From Jiella mangrovi (GTDB lineage Bacteria; Pseudomonadota; Alphaproteobacteria; Rhizobiales; Rhizobiaceae), in contig NZ_JAGJCF010000005.1 in NCBI RefSeq assembly GCF_017815135.1, forward strand, positions 266,886 to 330,885: a stretch of 64,000 bases of DNA, read 5' to 3'. The position numbers and the translations under genes are program-made. How positions within the stretch are numbered: position 1 is the stretch's first letter; every line of letters begins with the position of its first letter. This document shows positions 20,548 to 30,410 of the stretch, piece by piece. Under the pieces are notes generated by a model, which did no database searches, was not told where the DNA came from, and saw nothing but the letters and a program-made list of their open reading frames with translations.

Positions 20548-20703
20548 GTCTCCGTAGGGGCATTCCGTTTGTCGAACAGCGGTTTGACCACAGCTTTATG
20601 GCGGTCTTCGGGAGGCCTTGCCAAGTCAGAAGGCCTTCTTTTCGCTGGTGGTGCGGATCACGTTCCCGCGTTGCACGTCCCGCGCCCTTGCTCGCCGCGC
20701 AAA

Positions 20704-20736
20704 CGAAAAGCCCCGGCGAGGGGCCGGGGCTTTTCG
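20704..20736 (-). terminator. Strong terminator after the cytochrome c gene (possibly bidirectional)
   Basis: CGAAAAGCCCCGGC (20704-20717) pairs perfectly with GCCGGGGCTTTTCG (20723-20736), 14 base pairs with a five-base loop. The AAAA/TTTT ends give a U-run on either strand. It lies 26 bases past the stop of the minus-strand cytochrome gene and separates it from yejA. Confidence 0.85.
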
Positions 20737-20762
20737 ATCATGCCTGACGACGGGCGTTGGAA

Positions 20763-22022
20763 CTACTGGCCCTTCCTGGCTCCGTCCTCGTCGAAGCTCG
20801 CGAGATAGGCGATGACGTTGTCGATATCCGCCTCGTTCTTCAGGCCCGGGAAGGACATTTTCGTGCCCGGCGCCACGGCCCTCGGGTCGGCGAGCCAGGC
20901 CTTCAGCTCCTCGACGGTCCAGGTCGGATGCTCTTCGGCATAGGACTTGAGCGCCGAGGAGAAGCTGTAGCCATCCACCGCGGCGATCTTCTCGCCCAGG
21001 ATGCCGTTCAGCTCCGGCCCGATCTTGTTCTTGGCGCCTTCGCCGACCGCATGGCAGGCCTTGCACTTGTTGAAGACCTTCTCGCCGGCAGCCGGATCGC
21101 CGGCGAGGGCGGTCTGGGTCGGCTCGCTTGCTTCCGGAGCTGCGGCCGGGGCGGCCGCGCTGTCTTCGCCTGTGGGCTGGGCTTCGCCTGCGCCTGCGCC
21201 TGCCTCGCCGGAAGCCTGTTCACCGCCGGCGGCCTGATCGTCCCCGCCAGCAGCCGCGGCGGGAGGAGCCGGCTGTTCGCCCTGCACACCATCCTCGGCC
21301 ATCTGTGCCTGGGTCGTCGCGTCGCTGCTTTCGGTCGGCGCTGATTCCGGTGCGGCACCGGTTTCGGGCGGCATCTGCGCCTCTTCGCCGCCTTCGCCCA
21401 TCTTGGTCGTCGTCGCCGGGTTCGTCACTTCGGCGGTTTCTGCCGAGGCCGCTTCGCCCTCGGCGGGAGCCTCGGGCAGCGGCGCGGGATTGTCGGAAAG
21501 CGTGTGCAGATAGGCAATGAGATCGGCGCGATCTTCGGGGCTCTTCAGCCCGGCAAAGCCCATCGCCGTGCCACTCACATAGCCCTTCGGGTTCTTCAGG
21601 AAGCCGTAGAGGTGCTCGTAGTCCCACTTGACGGAGCCGCCCTCGGAGAACTCCTTCATGCCGGCAGAATAGTTGAAGTCGGAGACCGAGGCGATGGGCC
21701 GCATGACCACGTCCCACAGATGCGGGCCGACCTTGTTGGGGCCGCCCTTCTCGCCGGAGTGGCAGGCGCTGCACTTCTTGAAGACGTTGGCGCCGCTCTC
21801 GGCGCTGGCCGTCTGGAGAAGGGCCGCGATCGGGGGATCTTCCTCTGCGACCTCGTTGCCGGCGGCTTCGCCTTCGCCAGGTTCTGCGGCGACGATTTCG
21901 TAGCCTGGTTGCTCGGGGGCTTCGGAGTGAAACAGACCCTCTGCGAGGAGACTGCCGCCGAACAGCACGAAAATGGTGCCGAGAACGGCACCGAAGATCT
22001 TGTTGGCCTCAAACGAATCCAT
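20763..22022 (-). CDS. Membrane-anchored two-haem cytochrome c
   Basis: A 419-residue protein with an uncleaved N-terminal anchor ([20 protein letters not shown], residues 9-28) and two separate class I cytochrome c domains. Domain 1 has CSACH at 84-88 with a candidate axial Met in [10 protein letters not shown]; domain 2 has CKACH at 320-324 and Met in [11 protein letters not shown]. Between them is a linker of about 130 residues made mostly of Ala, Glu, Gly, Pro and Gln. Each domain resembles the single-domain membrane-bound CycM/c552 type that shuttles electrons to terminal oxidases; the fusion into one chain is less usual. It is divergent from kdsB and ends at a strong terminator. Confidence 0.88.
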   Translation of the reverse strand: MDSFEANKIFGAVLGTIFVLFGGSLLAEGLFHSEAPEQPGYEIVAAEPGEGEAAGNEVAEEDPPIAALLQTASAESGANVFKKCSACHSGEKGGPNKVGPHLWDVVMRPIASVSDFNYSAGMKEFSEGGSVKWDYEHLYGFLKNPKGYVSGTAMGFAGLKSPEDRADLIAYLHTLSDNPAPLPEAPAEGEAASAETAEVTNPATTTKMGEGGEEAQMPPETGAAPESAPTESSDATTQAQMAEDGVQGEQPAPPAAAAGGDDQAAGGEQASGEAGAGAGEAQPTGEDSAAAPAAAPEASEPTQTALAGDPAAGEKVFNKCKACHAVGEGAKNKIGPELNGILGEKIAAVDGYSFSSALKSYAEEHPTWTVEELKAWLADPRAVAPGTKMSFPGLKNEADIDNVIAYLASFDEDGARKGQ

Positions 22023-22217
22023 TGTCGGGACCGACCCTCCCCATCAATTGCCACAACCCTACCGTTCCCGGCAGACCCCCAAGTAGACGCGCCGGACCCT
22101 AGGTGTTTTGCCGATTCATGGCAACATCTGTAGAAGGCCGGGCGACGGGGCTTTTTGTCACTTTCTAAAATGTGGCTCAAGGTCTGAAGAAACACATTGC
22201 AGTTGATCGAAAGTCTT

Positions 22218-22946
22218 ATGTCGACACTCGTTCTCATCCCCGCCCGTCTCGGTTCGACGCGGCTGCCCAGGAAAGCTCTCGCCGACATCGCCGGTAAACC
22301 CATGGTCGTGCATGTTGCCGAAAGGGCAGCGGCGGCGGCCGTCGGACGTGTCGTCGTCGCAACCGATGCCGAGGAAATCCGCCAGGCCGTCGAGGCCGCG
22401 GGCTTTGAGGGCGTGATGACCTCGGTCGATCACCAGTCGGGCTCGGACCGCATCTTCGAGGCCTTACGCAAGGTCGATCCGGGCGGCGAGGCGGAAACGA
22501 TCATCAACGTCCAGGGCGATCTGCCGACGATCGAGCCGGCGCTGATCCGCCGCGCGCTGTCGCCCTTCGATGATCCGCGCTGCGACATCGCGACGCTCGC
22601 CGCCGAAATCGCCGATGACCACGAGCGCACGAACTCCGACGTCGTCAAGCTGGTCGGCTCGCCGATCGGCCATGAGCGGCTTCACGCGCTTTATTTCACC
22701 CGGGCGACGGCGCCCTGGGGGCCGGGGCCGCACTATCATCACATCGGGCTTTATGCGTATCGCCGCGCGAGCCTTGAGCGTTTCGTCTCGCTGGCCCCGT
22801 CGACGCTCGAAAAGCGCGAGAAGCTCGAGCAGCTGCGGGCCTTGGAAAACGGGATGCGAATCGACGCCGAAATCGTCGATACCGTGCCGCTTGGCGTCGA
22901 TGGGCCGGACGATCTTGCCCGGGCCCGCGAAATCCTGGGAGCATGA
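22218..22946 (+). CDS. kdsB: 3-deoxy-manno-octulosonate cytidylyltransferase
   Basis: KdsB activates Kdo with CTP to give CMP-Kdo for lipopolysaccharide inner-core synthesis. The 242-residue product starts [20 protein letters not shown], with the nucleotide-binding [12 protein letters not shown] motif, then [31 protein letters not shown] and [10 protein letters not shown] in the expected order. The ATG at 22218 matches the family start. Its stop overlaps the pheA start (ATGA), a kdsB-pheA pairing common in Rhizobiales. Confidence 0.96.
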   Translation: MSTLVLIPARLGSTRLPRKALADIAGKPMVVHVAERAAAAAVGRVVVATDAEEIRQAVEAAGFEGVMTSVDHQSGSDRIFEALRKVDPGGEAETIINVQGDLPTIEPALIRRALSPFDDPRCDIATLAAEIADDHERTNSDVVKLVGSPIGHERLHALYFTRATAPWGPGPHYHHIGLYAYRRASLERFVSLAPSTLEKREKLEQLRALENGMRIDAEIVDTVPLGVDGPDDLARAREILGA

Positions 22947-23914
22947 CGATGGCAGACGACCGCCCGATGATCGCCTTTCAGGGCGAACCCGGCGCGAATT
23001 CCGACATGGCGGTGAGAGACGTCTTCGGTGACGCCTATGAGGCGCTGCCTTGTCCGTCCTTCGACGACGCCTTCGCCGCGCTCAAGGCGAGGACGGTCGA
23101 GCACGAGGGCCGCGAGCGCCGGGTCGAGCGGGCGATGATCCCGATCGAGAATACCCTGGCCGGCCGCGTCGCCGACATCCACCTGCTGATGCCCGATTCC
23201 GGGCTGTCGATCGTCGGCGAACACTTCATGCCGATCCATTTTCAGCTGATGACGCTGCCCGGCGTCAAGCGGACGGAAATCCGCAGCGTGTCGAGCCACA
23301 TCCATGCGCTCGGGCAGTGCCGCAAATATCTGCGCTCGAACGGCTGGAAGCCACAGGTCGCAGGCGACACGGCGGGGGCGGCACGAGAGGTGTCCGAGGC
23401 CGGTGATCGCAGCCGAGCGGCTCTCGCCCCTAGGCTCGCGGCCGAATATTACGGCCTGTCGATTCTGGAGGAGGACGTCGAGGACGCCTCCAACAACGTC
23501 ACCCGCTTCGTCATCCTGGCCGATCCCGGCCAGCAGCCCTTCGCCGACGCTGACGAGCAGCGGCTCAGCCTCTGGGCGGCGCGCGATCCCGAACCCAGCG
23601 ACGACGGGCGGCAGATGATCAGCCGCGACGTGGTGACCACCTTCGTTTTTCGCGTGAGGAACATTCCGGCCGCGCTCTACAAGGCGCTCGGCGGCTTTGC
23701 CACCAACGGCATCAACATGACCAAGCTGGAGAGCTACCAGCTCGGCGGAAGCTTTTCGGCGACGCTGTTTTATGCCGACGTCGAGGGGCACCCGCATGAT
23801 CCGGCGCTCGGGCGAGCACTGGAGGAGTTGCGGTTCTTCTCGGCCGAATACCGCACTCTCGGCGTCTACCGCGCGGCGGAGAACCGTCAGGCGCTGCTGT
23901 TGCCGGGGGAGTGA
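22943..23914 (+). CDS. pheA: Prephenate dehydratase
   Basis: A 323-residue stand-alone prephenate dehydratase that makes phenylpyruvate for phenylalanine synthesis. The catalytic domain runs from [12 protein letters not shown] through the conserved [10 protein letters not shown] segment (TRF motif near residue 190). A C-terminal ACT domain ([28 protein letters not shown]) is the expected allosteric site for phenylalanine. No chorismate mutase domain is fused. It is translationally coupled to kdsB through a four-base overlap. Confidence 0.95.
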   Translation: MTMADDRPMIAFQGEPGANSDMAVRDVFGDAYEALPCPSFDDAFAALKARTVEHEGRERRVERAMIPIENTLAGRVADIHLLMPDSGLSIVGEHFMPIHFQLMTLPGVKRTEIRSVSSHIHALGQCRKYLRSNGWKPQVAGDTAGAAREVSEAGDRSRAALAPRLAAEYYGLSILEEDVEDASNNVTRFVILADPGQQPFADADEQRLSLWAARDPEPSDDGRQMISRDVVTTFVFRVRNIPAALYKALGGFATNGINMTKLESYQLGGSFSATLFYADVEGHPHDPALGRALEELRFFSAEYRTLGVYRAAENRQALLLPGE

Positions 23915-23950
23915 GAGGCCCGCGATCCGATGGCGTGCCGGCAGAAGCCG

Positions 23951-23998
23951 CCTTGCCCTTCGAGGCTGCGCTTCGCGCCGCACCTCAGGATGAGGCGG
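23951..23998. repeat. Dispersed-repeat-like palindromic element
   Basis: The stretch CCTTCGAGGCTGCGCTTCG ... CCTCAGGATGAGG resembles a repeat type that I recall as scattered through alphaproteobacterial genomes; only one copy is seen in this window. The terminal CCTCAGGATGAGG (23983-23995) is itself palindromic. It lies between convergent pheA and a hydrolase gene and supplies the hydrolase stop codon. Confidence 0.5.
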
Positions 23999-24905
23999 CT
24001 TCCGCTCCACCACCTCGGCGCTCGGCTCTTTTCACGAACGTCAGGATCCTTTCCGGCAGGCCGGCGGTCTCCAGAAACGGCGCGTGGCCCTGACCGGCGA
24101 CTTCGATCGTCTCCATACCCTGATGGCGGTCTGCCATTTGCGCGACGGTGTCGCGGCTGAACAGCGACGAGTTCTCGCCGCGAATGACCAGGAGCGGGAT
24201 GGCCTGCATCAGATCGAAGGCGTCCCAGAGTTCGGGCAGGGCGGTGTCGAGGTCCATGATCCGCAGTGGATCAAGCAGCTTGCGGTCATAGTCGCCGACG
24301 ATCTTTCCCTCGCGCTCGGTGAAACCGGCGCGGGCCATGCGGGCGAAATCGTCGTGTGAGAGGGCGGGAAAGCTCGCGGCGTTCGCCGTGGCGACGGCGG
24401 CGATGGCCGCATCCCAGTCCGCATGGGATTCCACCACGCCGACGGTGTCCCGGATGTGCCTCAGACCCTCCGTCTCGATGCGCGGGCCGGCGTCGTTGAG
24501 CACGGCGCCGGCAAGGCAGGCGGGATGCATGGCCGCGAGGGCATGAATGATGAGGGCGCCGCGCGAGGTGCCGACGAAGACGGCGCGGGCGATGCCAAGA
24601 TGGGCTAGGCCGGCGATCGTGTCTGCGGCTTCGGCGGGCACCGTGTAGGTTTCGGCCGTTCCGGCCTGTTGCGACAGGCCGCGCCCGCGATAGTCGAAGG
24701 CGACGATCATCCGCTCGGGGTCGCGCTGGCGCACCGCGTAGGCGAATGCCGCAAAGTCGCGGGAATTGCGGGTCAGACCCGGCAGGCAGACGATCGGCAG
24801 CAGCGCGTCGTCGGCTGCGCTAGCCGCCCTTGCGCCCCACAGGCGTCCTGCGAGGCGCAGCCCGTCATGCTCGAAAGTGAAGGTCGTCGAATCGTCGCGC
24901 GTCAT
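23985..24905 (-). CDS. Alpha/beta hydrolase
   Basis: A 306-residue alpha/beta-fold hydrolase. It shows the oxyanion segment IVCLPGLTRNSRDF, the nucleophile elbow GTSRG (Ser about residue 116) and the catalytic His in GQGHAPFLE. The acid residue is expected around RGENSSLFS. The substrate cannot be predicted. The start at 24905 begins the family-like N-terminus. The last codons (GGGAEAASS) and the stop derive from an overlapping repeat element, so the native C-terminus may have been altered. It is 88 bases downstream of the transglycosylase gene on the same strand. Confidence 0.85.
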   Translation of the reverse strand: MTRDDSTTFTFEHDGLRLAGRLWGARAASAADDALLPIVCLPGLTRNSRDFAAFAYAVRQRDPERMIVAFDYRGRGLSQQAGTAETYTVPAEAADTIAGLAHLGIARAVFVGTSRGALIIHALAAMHPACLAGAVLNDAGPRIETEGLRHIRDTVGVVESHADWDAAIAAVATANAASFPALSHDDFARMARAGFTEREGKIVGDYDRKLLDPLRIMDLDTALPELWDAFDLMQAIPLLVIRGENSSLFSRDTVAQMADRHQGMETIEVAGQGHAPFLETAGLPERILTFVKRAERRGGGAEAASS

Positions 24906-24993
24906 CGTCGTCACTCCGCGTGCCGGTGCAAGGGGCGAAGCCCTTCTGGCACGAGCTAAGGCGGAGCAGGCGGATTTCGAGGCGCGCCGCGTC

Positions 24994-27180
24994 TCAGCCG
25001 CGACGCCCCCTGACGAGGTCGCTCTCGATCGAGAACGGCGCTCCGAGGCGGATCTTGTAGACCTCGTAGTTCTCCATGACCCGCTGCACGTAGTTGCGCG
25101 TCTCCGTGTAGGGGATGCGCTCGACCCAATCGACCACCTGATCGAGCGACATGCCCCGCGGATCTCCGAAGCGCTCGATCCATTCGCGGGCGCGGCGCGG
25201 GCCGGCATTGTAGGCGGCGAAGGTGAGGACGTAGGAGCCGTCGAAATTGTCGATCTGATCGCCGAGATACTGGGCGCCGAGCGTTGCGTTGTAGCCCGGA
25301 TCGGAGGTCAGCCGCGACGGCGAATAGGACACGCCCACCTTGCGCGCCATGCTCTTCGCCGTCCCCGGCATCAGCTGCAACAGGCCAAGAGCGCCCACCG
25401 GCGAGCGGGCCTTGGGATTGAAGGCGCTTTCCTGCCGGGCGATCGCATAGGCGAGCGCCTTGCCGGCGGCGGAGATGTTGGCGCTGGCCGGAATGACGCC
25501 GATCGGGAAGGCGAGCGCCGGCGCGTCGATGCCGCGCCAATAGGCGATCTTGCCGATCGACAGGACGAGGTGATGGTCGCCGCGCCGCTCGGCCATGACC
25601 GACAGAAGGGCGAGCTCGCCGGGGCTGTCGATCTCGCGCGCGAGATCGCGGTAGAGGATGTCGGCGCGCCAGTCGGAGCCGATCTGCTCCAGCCGCTGGA
25701 TCGCCCTGACGGCCGGGCGGGCGAAGAAGCGGCTGCGCTCGGCCGAGGTCGGATTTGGAAACTCGATCGCGCCGGGGCTGTGGCCGAGCTTCGCGGCGGC
25801 GAGCTGGCCGTAGAACGTCGCGGCATAATGAGCGGCGCGCTGGTAGTAGCCGCGGGCGTTGCTCGAACGGCCGGCCTCGGCGGCGCGGCCCAGCCAGTAG
25901 TAGCCACGCGAGATCGACAGTGGCTTGTTCGACATGTTGACGATGCGCGCGAAATGTCGCGAGGCCGTCGAGGCATCGCCGAGAAAGCGCAGGGCGATCC
26001 AGCCGGCGTGGAATTCGGCTTCCACCGCCTCGGCGGAATCCAGCGCCGAGTGGCCGGCCGCGATGCGATAGGCCTGTTTGGCCTTCCCCAGATCGAGGAG
26101 ATCGCGGGCGACGATGCGCCGCTCGTTCCACCAGGCGTCGGGGTCGATCAGCACCGCGGGGTCGCGGGGGGCGTTGGCCAGGACCTCGGCGGCCTTGTCG
26201 ACCTTGCCGGCCTTTCGGTCGTATTCGACGACGGCGAGGAGATAGCCGGGGTCGGAACGCTGCGAGCGGGGAACGGCTGACAGGAGCCGCCCGGCATTGG
26301 CCTGATTGCGGATCACCGCGGCGCGTGCGGCATAAAGCTCGCTCGCGCCGGCGAGCTTGGCGACGCGGCCGGCATCGGTCACCCTCTCGCGATAGAGCAG
26401 CATGTCCATGCGCGCCTTGTGATCGCTCGGGCCGATCAGCGTGCCGAATGTCGACAGCATCTGGCGTTCGGTCGCAGCATCCATGACCTCGCTGCGCCAG
26501 GTCTTATCGATCAGCGCCTTGGCGCGGCCGACATTGCCGACGCCCAGAAGGGCCTTGGCGAGCGCCATCGCGCCTTCCGGGCTCTCCGGGGCGGTGTTGG
26601 CGAAGGCGGCGAGAACTTCCTGCGGCGGGCGGTTTTCGCGCCAGATCGCCTTTTCCGAATTGACACGCAGGGCCGACATGCCGGGCCAGCCGGCGAGCGT
26701 GCGGGCGGCGTTGGCGATGTCGACTGCCGGCACGTCCTTGCCGCCGGAGCGGGCAACCGCCCAGGTCAGGATGTCACGGTCGAGGGAGCCGGGCGTCATT
26801 CCCTCACGGATCTGGCGGGCCCGCATGGGGTTGCCGTCGGAGAGGGCCTGCAGCCCGTCCTTGAGAGCGCCATTGATCGGCTGCACCGGGCTGATGCTTC
26901 GCGGCATCGCCGCGATCGAGGCGGTGAAGGCGGTCGAGGCCGGCGCAACTTCGGCCGGCGGGCGCCGGGGGATCGGCACCGAGGCGGGCATCTGTGTTGG
27001 GACAGGGGCGCCGAATCTCGAGGCGTCGAGCGACATGCCGGTGCTGATCGCGCCCGGACGGGCGGTCGGCGTCGGCCCGACTTGTGGCAGGAAGTCGGTC
27101 TGCGCGAGCGACGGCACCGGGACAAGCGTCGACGCGAGCAGGGCCATCAGGAATTTCGCGGCGCGCGTTTGGCTTTGCAT
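24994..27180 (-). CDS. slt: Soluble lytic murein transglycosylase
   Basis: A 728-residue periplasmic enzyme that cleaves peptidoglycan glycan strands to 1,6-anhydroMurNAc products. A signal peptide (AAKFLMALLASTLVPVPSLAQ) is followed by a Pro/Ala-rich linker, a long alpha-helical repeat region typical of the Slt70 doughnut (about 130-560), and the C-terminal catalytic domain with AIARQESAFNPKA (catalytic Glu), GLLQLMPGTAK and FAAYNAGPRRA. The start at 27180 has GAGG six bases upstream; an ATG two codons earlier sits directly on that GAGG and is less likely. It is divergent from dapA. Confidence 0.92.
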   Translation of the reverse strand: MQSQTRAAKFLMALLASTLVPVPSLAQTDFLPQVGPTPTARPGAISTGMSLDASRFGAPVPTQMPASVPIPRRPPAEVAPASTAFTASIAAMPRSISPVQPINGALKDGLQALSDGNPMRARQIREGMTPGSLDRDILTWAVARSGGKDVPAVDIANAARTLAGWPGMSALRVNSEKAIWRENRPPQEVLAAFANTAPESPEGAMALAKALLGVGNVGRAKALIDKTWRSEVMDAATERQMLSTFGTLIGPSDHKARMDMLLYRERVTDAGRVAKLAGASELYAARAAVIRNQANAGRLLSAVPRSQRSDPGYLLAVVEYDRKAGKVDKAAEVLANAPRDPAVLIDPDAWWNERRIVARDLLDLGKAKQAYRIAAGHSALDSAEAVEAEFHAGWIALRFLGDASTASRHFARIVNMSNKPLSISRGYYWLGRAAEAGRSSNARGYYQRAAHYAATFYGQLAAAKLGHSPGAIEFPNPTSAERSRFFARPAVRAIQRLEQIGSDWRADILYRDLAREIDSPGELALLSVMAERRGDHHLVLSIGKIAYWRGIDAPALAFPIGVIPASANISAAGKALAYAIARQESAFNPKARSPVGALGLLQLMPGTAKSMARKVGVSYSPSRLTSDPGYNATLGAQYLGDQIDNFDGSYVLTFAAYNAGPRRAREWIERFGDPRGMSLDQVVDWVERIPYTETRNYVQRVMENYEVYKIRLGAPFSIESDLVRGRRG

Positions 27181-27518
27181 GGACATCCTCGTCGGGCGTC
27201 GAACACTGGGGCGTGGCGCCGGGCAATCCGGTTCCGCCATGGTTTTCAAATCTCTCACAACTGCCGTTAAGGTCGTGTTACCGCGCCTGATTTCCGGCCT
27301 GGCCGCGACGGTGACGTCACCGCTTGTTTCCCCCGTCGCGCTTCAATATGTTCGCCTCTCCAACGAAGGGTCGGCAACGGTTCACGCCCGGCGGGGGAGG
27401 CTGTCAGCTGACGCTCGCGAGGCGCGACTGCCGGTTCGCCGATCCGCGGCGGCCGGCGGTGGCTTTCTCGAAGACAAGAAGAAACTCCACGGCTTTGTCC
27501 GGGATGGGGAAACATACG
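27181..27518. other. Divergent noncoding region between slt and dapA
   Basis: A 338-base divergent region that should hold promoters for slt and dapA. I see no gene, tRNA or convincing riboswitch. A TGACGTCA palindrome occurs near 27312, and GGGGA at about 27507 serves as the dapA ribosome-binding site. Confidence 0.5.
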
Positions 27519-28400
27519 ATGTTCAATGGCTCGATTCCGGCGCTGGTGACGCCTTTTGCCGAGGACGGCGGCTTTGCCGAAGACGTCTTTGCCGACTTCG
27601 TCGAATGGCAGATATCGGAAGGCTCGAGCGGGCTGGTCCCGGTCGGCACCACGGGGGAAAGCCCCACCCTCAGTCATGACGAACACAAGCGCGTCGTCGA
27701 CGCTTGCGTCAAGGTCGCGGCGAGTCGCGTTCCCGTGATCGCGGGGGCGGGCTCGAACAACACCGACGAAGCGATCGATCTCGCCAGATTCGCCGAAAAG
27801 GCAGGAGCTGACGGTCTTCTGGTGGTGACGCCCTACTACAACAAGCCGAACCAGCGCGGCCTTTACGCCCATTACGCGGCGATCGCCAAGGCGGTGTCGC
27901 TGCCGATCCTGATCTACAACATCCCGGGCCGCTCGATCATCGACATGACACCAGAGACGATGGGCCGGCTGGCATCGGACTTCTCCAACATCGTCGGCGT
28001 GAAGGACGCGACGGCGAAGGTCGATCGCGTCTCGGAACAGCGGGCGACCTGCGGCACCGATTTCGTGCAGCTTTCGGGCGAGGATGCGACCGCGCTCGGC
28101 TTCAACGCCCATGGCGGGCACGGCTGCATCTCGGTGACGGCGAATGTCGCGCCGCGGCTTTGCGCCGAAATGCAGGCGGCTTGCGCGCGCGGCGACTATG
28201 CGGGCGCCGTCGAGGTGCAGGATCGCCTGATGCCGCTGCACAAGGCGCTGTTCATCGAACCGAGCCCGACCGGCGTGAAGTATGCCCTGGAAAAGCTCGG
28301 CAAGGTGGCCAATTCGGTCCGTCTGCCGCTGGTTTCGGTGGAAGCCTCCACCGGCGAGGCGATCGATCGCGCATTACGCCACGCCGGCCTTTTGAACTGA
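27519..28400 (+). CDS. dapA: 4-hydroxy-tetrahydrodipicolinate synthase
   Basis: DapA condenses pyruvate with aspartate semialdehyde, the first committed step to diaminopimelate and lysine. The 293-residue product shows the family length and signatures: [18 protein letters not shown], the catalytic Tyr in ILIYNIPGR (about 134), and the Schiff-base Lys in GVKDATAK (about 162). The ATG at 27519 follows GGGGA by nine bases; an in-frame ATG at 27504 would add five residues. It is followed after 169 bases by smpB, the usual dapA-smpB arrangement in Rhizobiales. Confidence 0.96.
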   Translation: MFNGSIPALVTPFAEDGGFAEDVFADFVEWQISEGSSGLVPVGTTGESPTLSHDEHKRVVDACVKVAASRVPVIAGAGSNNTDEAIDLARFAEKAGADGLLVVTPYYNKPNQRGLYAHYAAIAKAVSLPILIYNIPGRSIIDMTPETMGRLASDFSNIVGVKDATAKVDRVSEQRATCGTDFVQLSGEDATALGFNAHGGHGCISVTANVAPRLCAEMQAACARGDYAGAVEVQDRLMPLHKALFIEPSPTGVKYALEKLGKVANSVRLPLVSVEASTGEAIDRALRHAGLLN

Positions 28401-28569
28401 CAGCCTTACACCGGCGCTTCGCATCCCAGTCGAGCAGCGCGCGCAAGTCCGGCGATGCGCCCCGCAGGCGGCATTCCCTGGCAGCCTGCGCCGGCCGGCA
28501 CCAAATGTCGGGTCGGCATGAGCCGCCCAAGTAACAAGGATATGCGCTTTCCGGCGCATGAAACTGACC

Positions 28570-29040
28570 ATGGCCAAGAAAAAACAAGCCGATTCGAACA
28601 TCGCGGCCGAAAATCGCAAGGCGCGGTTCAATTACGAGATCGTCGATACGCTGGAAGCCGGGCTGGTCTTGACGGGCACCGAGGTGAAGTCGTTGCGCGA
28701 GGGCAAAGCCTCCATCGCCGAAGCCTACGCCACCGAAGAGCAGGGCGAGCTCTGGCTGATCAATTCCAACCTGCCGGAATATCTCCAGGCCAACCGCTTC
28801 AACCACAACCCCAAGCGTCGGCGGAAGCTGTTGGTCCACCGCACCCAGCTCAACAAGCTGGCCGGCGCCGTTCAGCGCGACGGCATGACGCTGGTGCCGC
28901 TCAAGATCTATTTCGACGATCGCGGCATGGCCAAGATGGAACTCGCCGTCGCCAAGGGCAAGAACGCCCCCGACAAGCGCCAGACCATCAAGGAGCGCGA
29001 CTGGAACCGCCAGAAGCAGCGGATCCTGAAGGAGGGCTGA
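28570..29040 (+). CDS. smpB: tmRNA-binding protein SmpB
   Basis: SmpB binds tmRNA and brings it to stalled ribosomes for trans-translation. The product is 156 residues from MAKKKQ (160 if translation starts at 28558 with MKLTMAKKK). It carries [19 protein letters not shown], the [11 protein letters not shown] strand, [31 protein letters not shown] and the basic C-terminal tail [19 protein letters not shown] that enters the mRNA channel. No ssrA gene is seen nearby; alphaproteobacteria usually encode a split tmRNA elsewhere. Confidence 0.96.
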   Translation: MAKKKQADSNIAAENRKARFNYEIVDTLEAGLVLTGTEVKSLREGKASIAEAYATEEQGELWLINSNLPEYLQANRFNHNPKRRRKLLVHRTQLNKLAGAVQRDGMTLVPLKIYFDDRGMAKMELAVAKGKNAPDKRQTIKERDWNRQKQRILKEG

Positions 29041-29173
29041 CGGCCCGGTGCAAGGGCGGAAAAGATGCGGTTTCGCCACTTGCCCTCGTCGCCTCGTCCT
29101 TCACGACGACTGCGCCGTCCCGGCCAGTCGCTGCCTTCCGCATCAGCGGGCCCTGTGAAACGCGCCTTTGAAC

Positions 29174-29635
29174 ATGCCAGTCATCGGAATCATTTCGGAT
29201 ACGCATGGAATGCTCCGGCCTGAGGCGCTCTCGAGGCTCCAGGGCGTCGGGCATATCATCCATGGCGGCGATATCGGCGCGGCGGACATCGTCGCGCGCC
29301 TCGAGAAGATTGCGCCTGTCACCGCAATTCGCGGCAATGTCGATGTCGCAGACTGGGCGCAGACCTTTCCCGAAACGCGATCGGTGGAGCTTTTCGGCCG
29401 GCGTTTCTTCGTCATTCACGATCGCAACGATCTTTCCTTCGATCCCGCGCAAAAAGGGTATGACGTCGTCATCTCGGGCCACTCGCACCGCCCGGGCCTG
29501 CAAACGAGCGGCGGGGTTCTCTATCTCAATCCCGGCAGTGCCGGTCGAAGACGCTTCAAGCTCCCGGTCACCGTCGCCACGCTTCGCATCGAAGGCGAGG
29601 CGATGACGCCCGAGATTCACGAGATCGTGGAGTAG
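29174..29635 (+). CDS. YfcE/MJ0936-type metallophosphodiesterase
   Basis: A 153-residue calcineurin-like phosphoesterase of the small YfcE/MJ0936 group. The metal ligands are all visible: DTHG (residues 9-12), GGDIG (about 37), GNVD (about 57), VIHDR (about 78), and GHSHRP (about 101-106). These enzymes hydrolyse phosphodiesters with Mn or Ni in vitro; the physiological substrate is uncertain. The ATG at 29174 gives the normal N-terminus MPVIGIISDTHG; a TTG two codons upstream is also in frame. Confidence 0.9.
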   Translation: MPVIGIISDTHGMLRPEALSRLQGVGHIIHGGDIGAADIVARLEKIAPVTAIRGNVDVADWAQTFPETRSVELFGRRFFVIHDRNDLSFDPAQKGYDVVISGHSHRPGLQTSGGVLYLNPGSAGRRRFKLPVTVATLRIEGEAMTPEIHEIVE

Positions 29636-29679
29636 ACGTTGGAAGATTGGCGACCGGGCCGGGGCGTCCCGACGCTGCG

Positions 29680-30387
29680 CTAACCCAAGAACGCGGCGGC
29701 ATCCGCAAACACCGCCTCGAACATTTCCGTCGTCAGGCGTCCGGTATTGGTGTTGTAGCGCGAGCAGTGATAGCTCGAAAACAGCCGTACGCCGGCGAGA
29801 TCGCTGAACCCGTTGTGGCGAAAGGGATGCGCCGCGACGCGGCCGCCGAGGGTTCGGACGGTGGAATCATGGGCGATCTTGCCGAGGGTGATGATGGCGG
29901 CGAGATTGGGCAGCTGATCGATCGTTGCCGACAGGAAGGGGCGGCAGGCGTTGATCTCGCCGCCGACCGGCTTGTTCTGCGGCGGCACGCAACGCACGGA
30001 ATTGGTGATCGCCGCGCCGATCAGTTCGAGCCCGTCGTCCGTCCTCGCGTCGAACCGGCCATTGGCAAAGCCAAAGCGCGTCAGCGTGGCATAGAGGAGG
30101 TCGCCGGCATAGTCGCCCGTGAAGGGGCGGCCGGTGCGGTTGGCGCCCCTCAGGCCGGGTGCGAGGCCGACCACGAGAAGCTTTACGCTCTCAGGCCCGC
30201 CGGCTGGCAGGAAGCTCGGAACCGGGGCGTTGTGCCAGGACGGCTCCTTCTCGCGCCATTCCTCTCGGAACTCGGCAAGCCGCGGGCATAAAGGGCAGTC
30301 TCTGGAAGGCTCGGCGGCGGTTCCGGGCGGAAAGCCGGGCCGGCCGTCAGCTCGGCTCCTCGGCGACTTCGTGGCAGGCGAGGGCAC
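29680..30387 (-). CDS. Uracil-DNA glycosylase, family 5 (UdgB type)
   Basis: A 235-residue base-excision repair enzyme. The motif GLAPGLRGANRTGRPFTGD is diagnostic of family 5 UDGb, which lacks the usual catalytic Asp/Asn of other families and removes uracil and some deaminated purines. Cysteines in CPLCPRL (about 36-39) and NSVRCVPP, with a later Cys in YHCSRYN, are the expected iron-sulfur cluster ligands. The motif HCSRYNTNTGRL is also conserved in the family. The start is a GTG at 30387; no better ATG precedes the first cysteine pair. It is 23 bases from the downstream end of the NYN gene on the same strand. Confidence 0.9.
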   Translation of the reverse strand: MPSPATKSPRSRADGRPGFPPGTAAEPSRDCPLCPRLAEFREEWREKEPSWHNAPVPSFLPAGGPESVKLLVVGLAPGLRGANRTGRPFTGDYAGDLLYATLTRFGFANGRFDARTDDGLELIGAAITNSVRCVPPQNKPVGGEINACRPFLSATIDQLPNLAAIITLGKIAHDSTVRTLGGRVAAHPFRHNGFSDLAGVRLFSSYHCSRYNTNTGRLTTEMFEAVFADAAAFLG

Positions 30388-30410
30388 GCTCCGGCTTCCG
30401 CGATCGCAGC

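Noticed and set aside
27267..28241. Open frame antisense to dapA
   Set aside because: Antisense shadow of a clear dapA gene.
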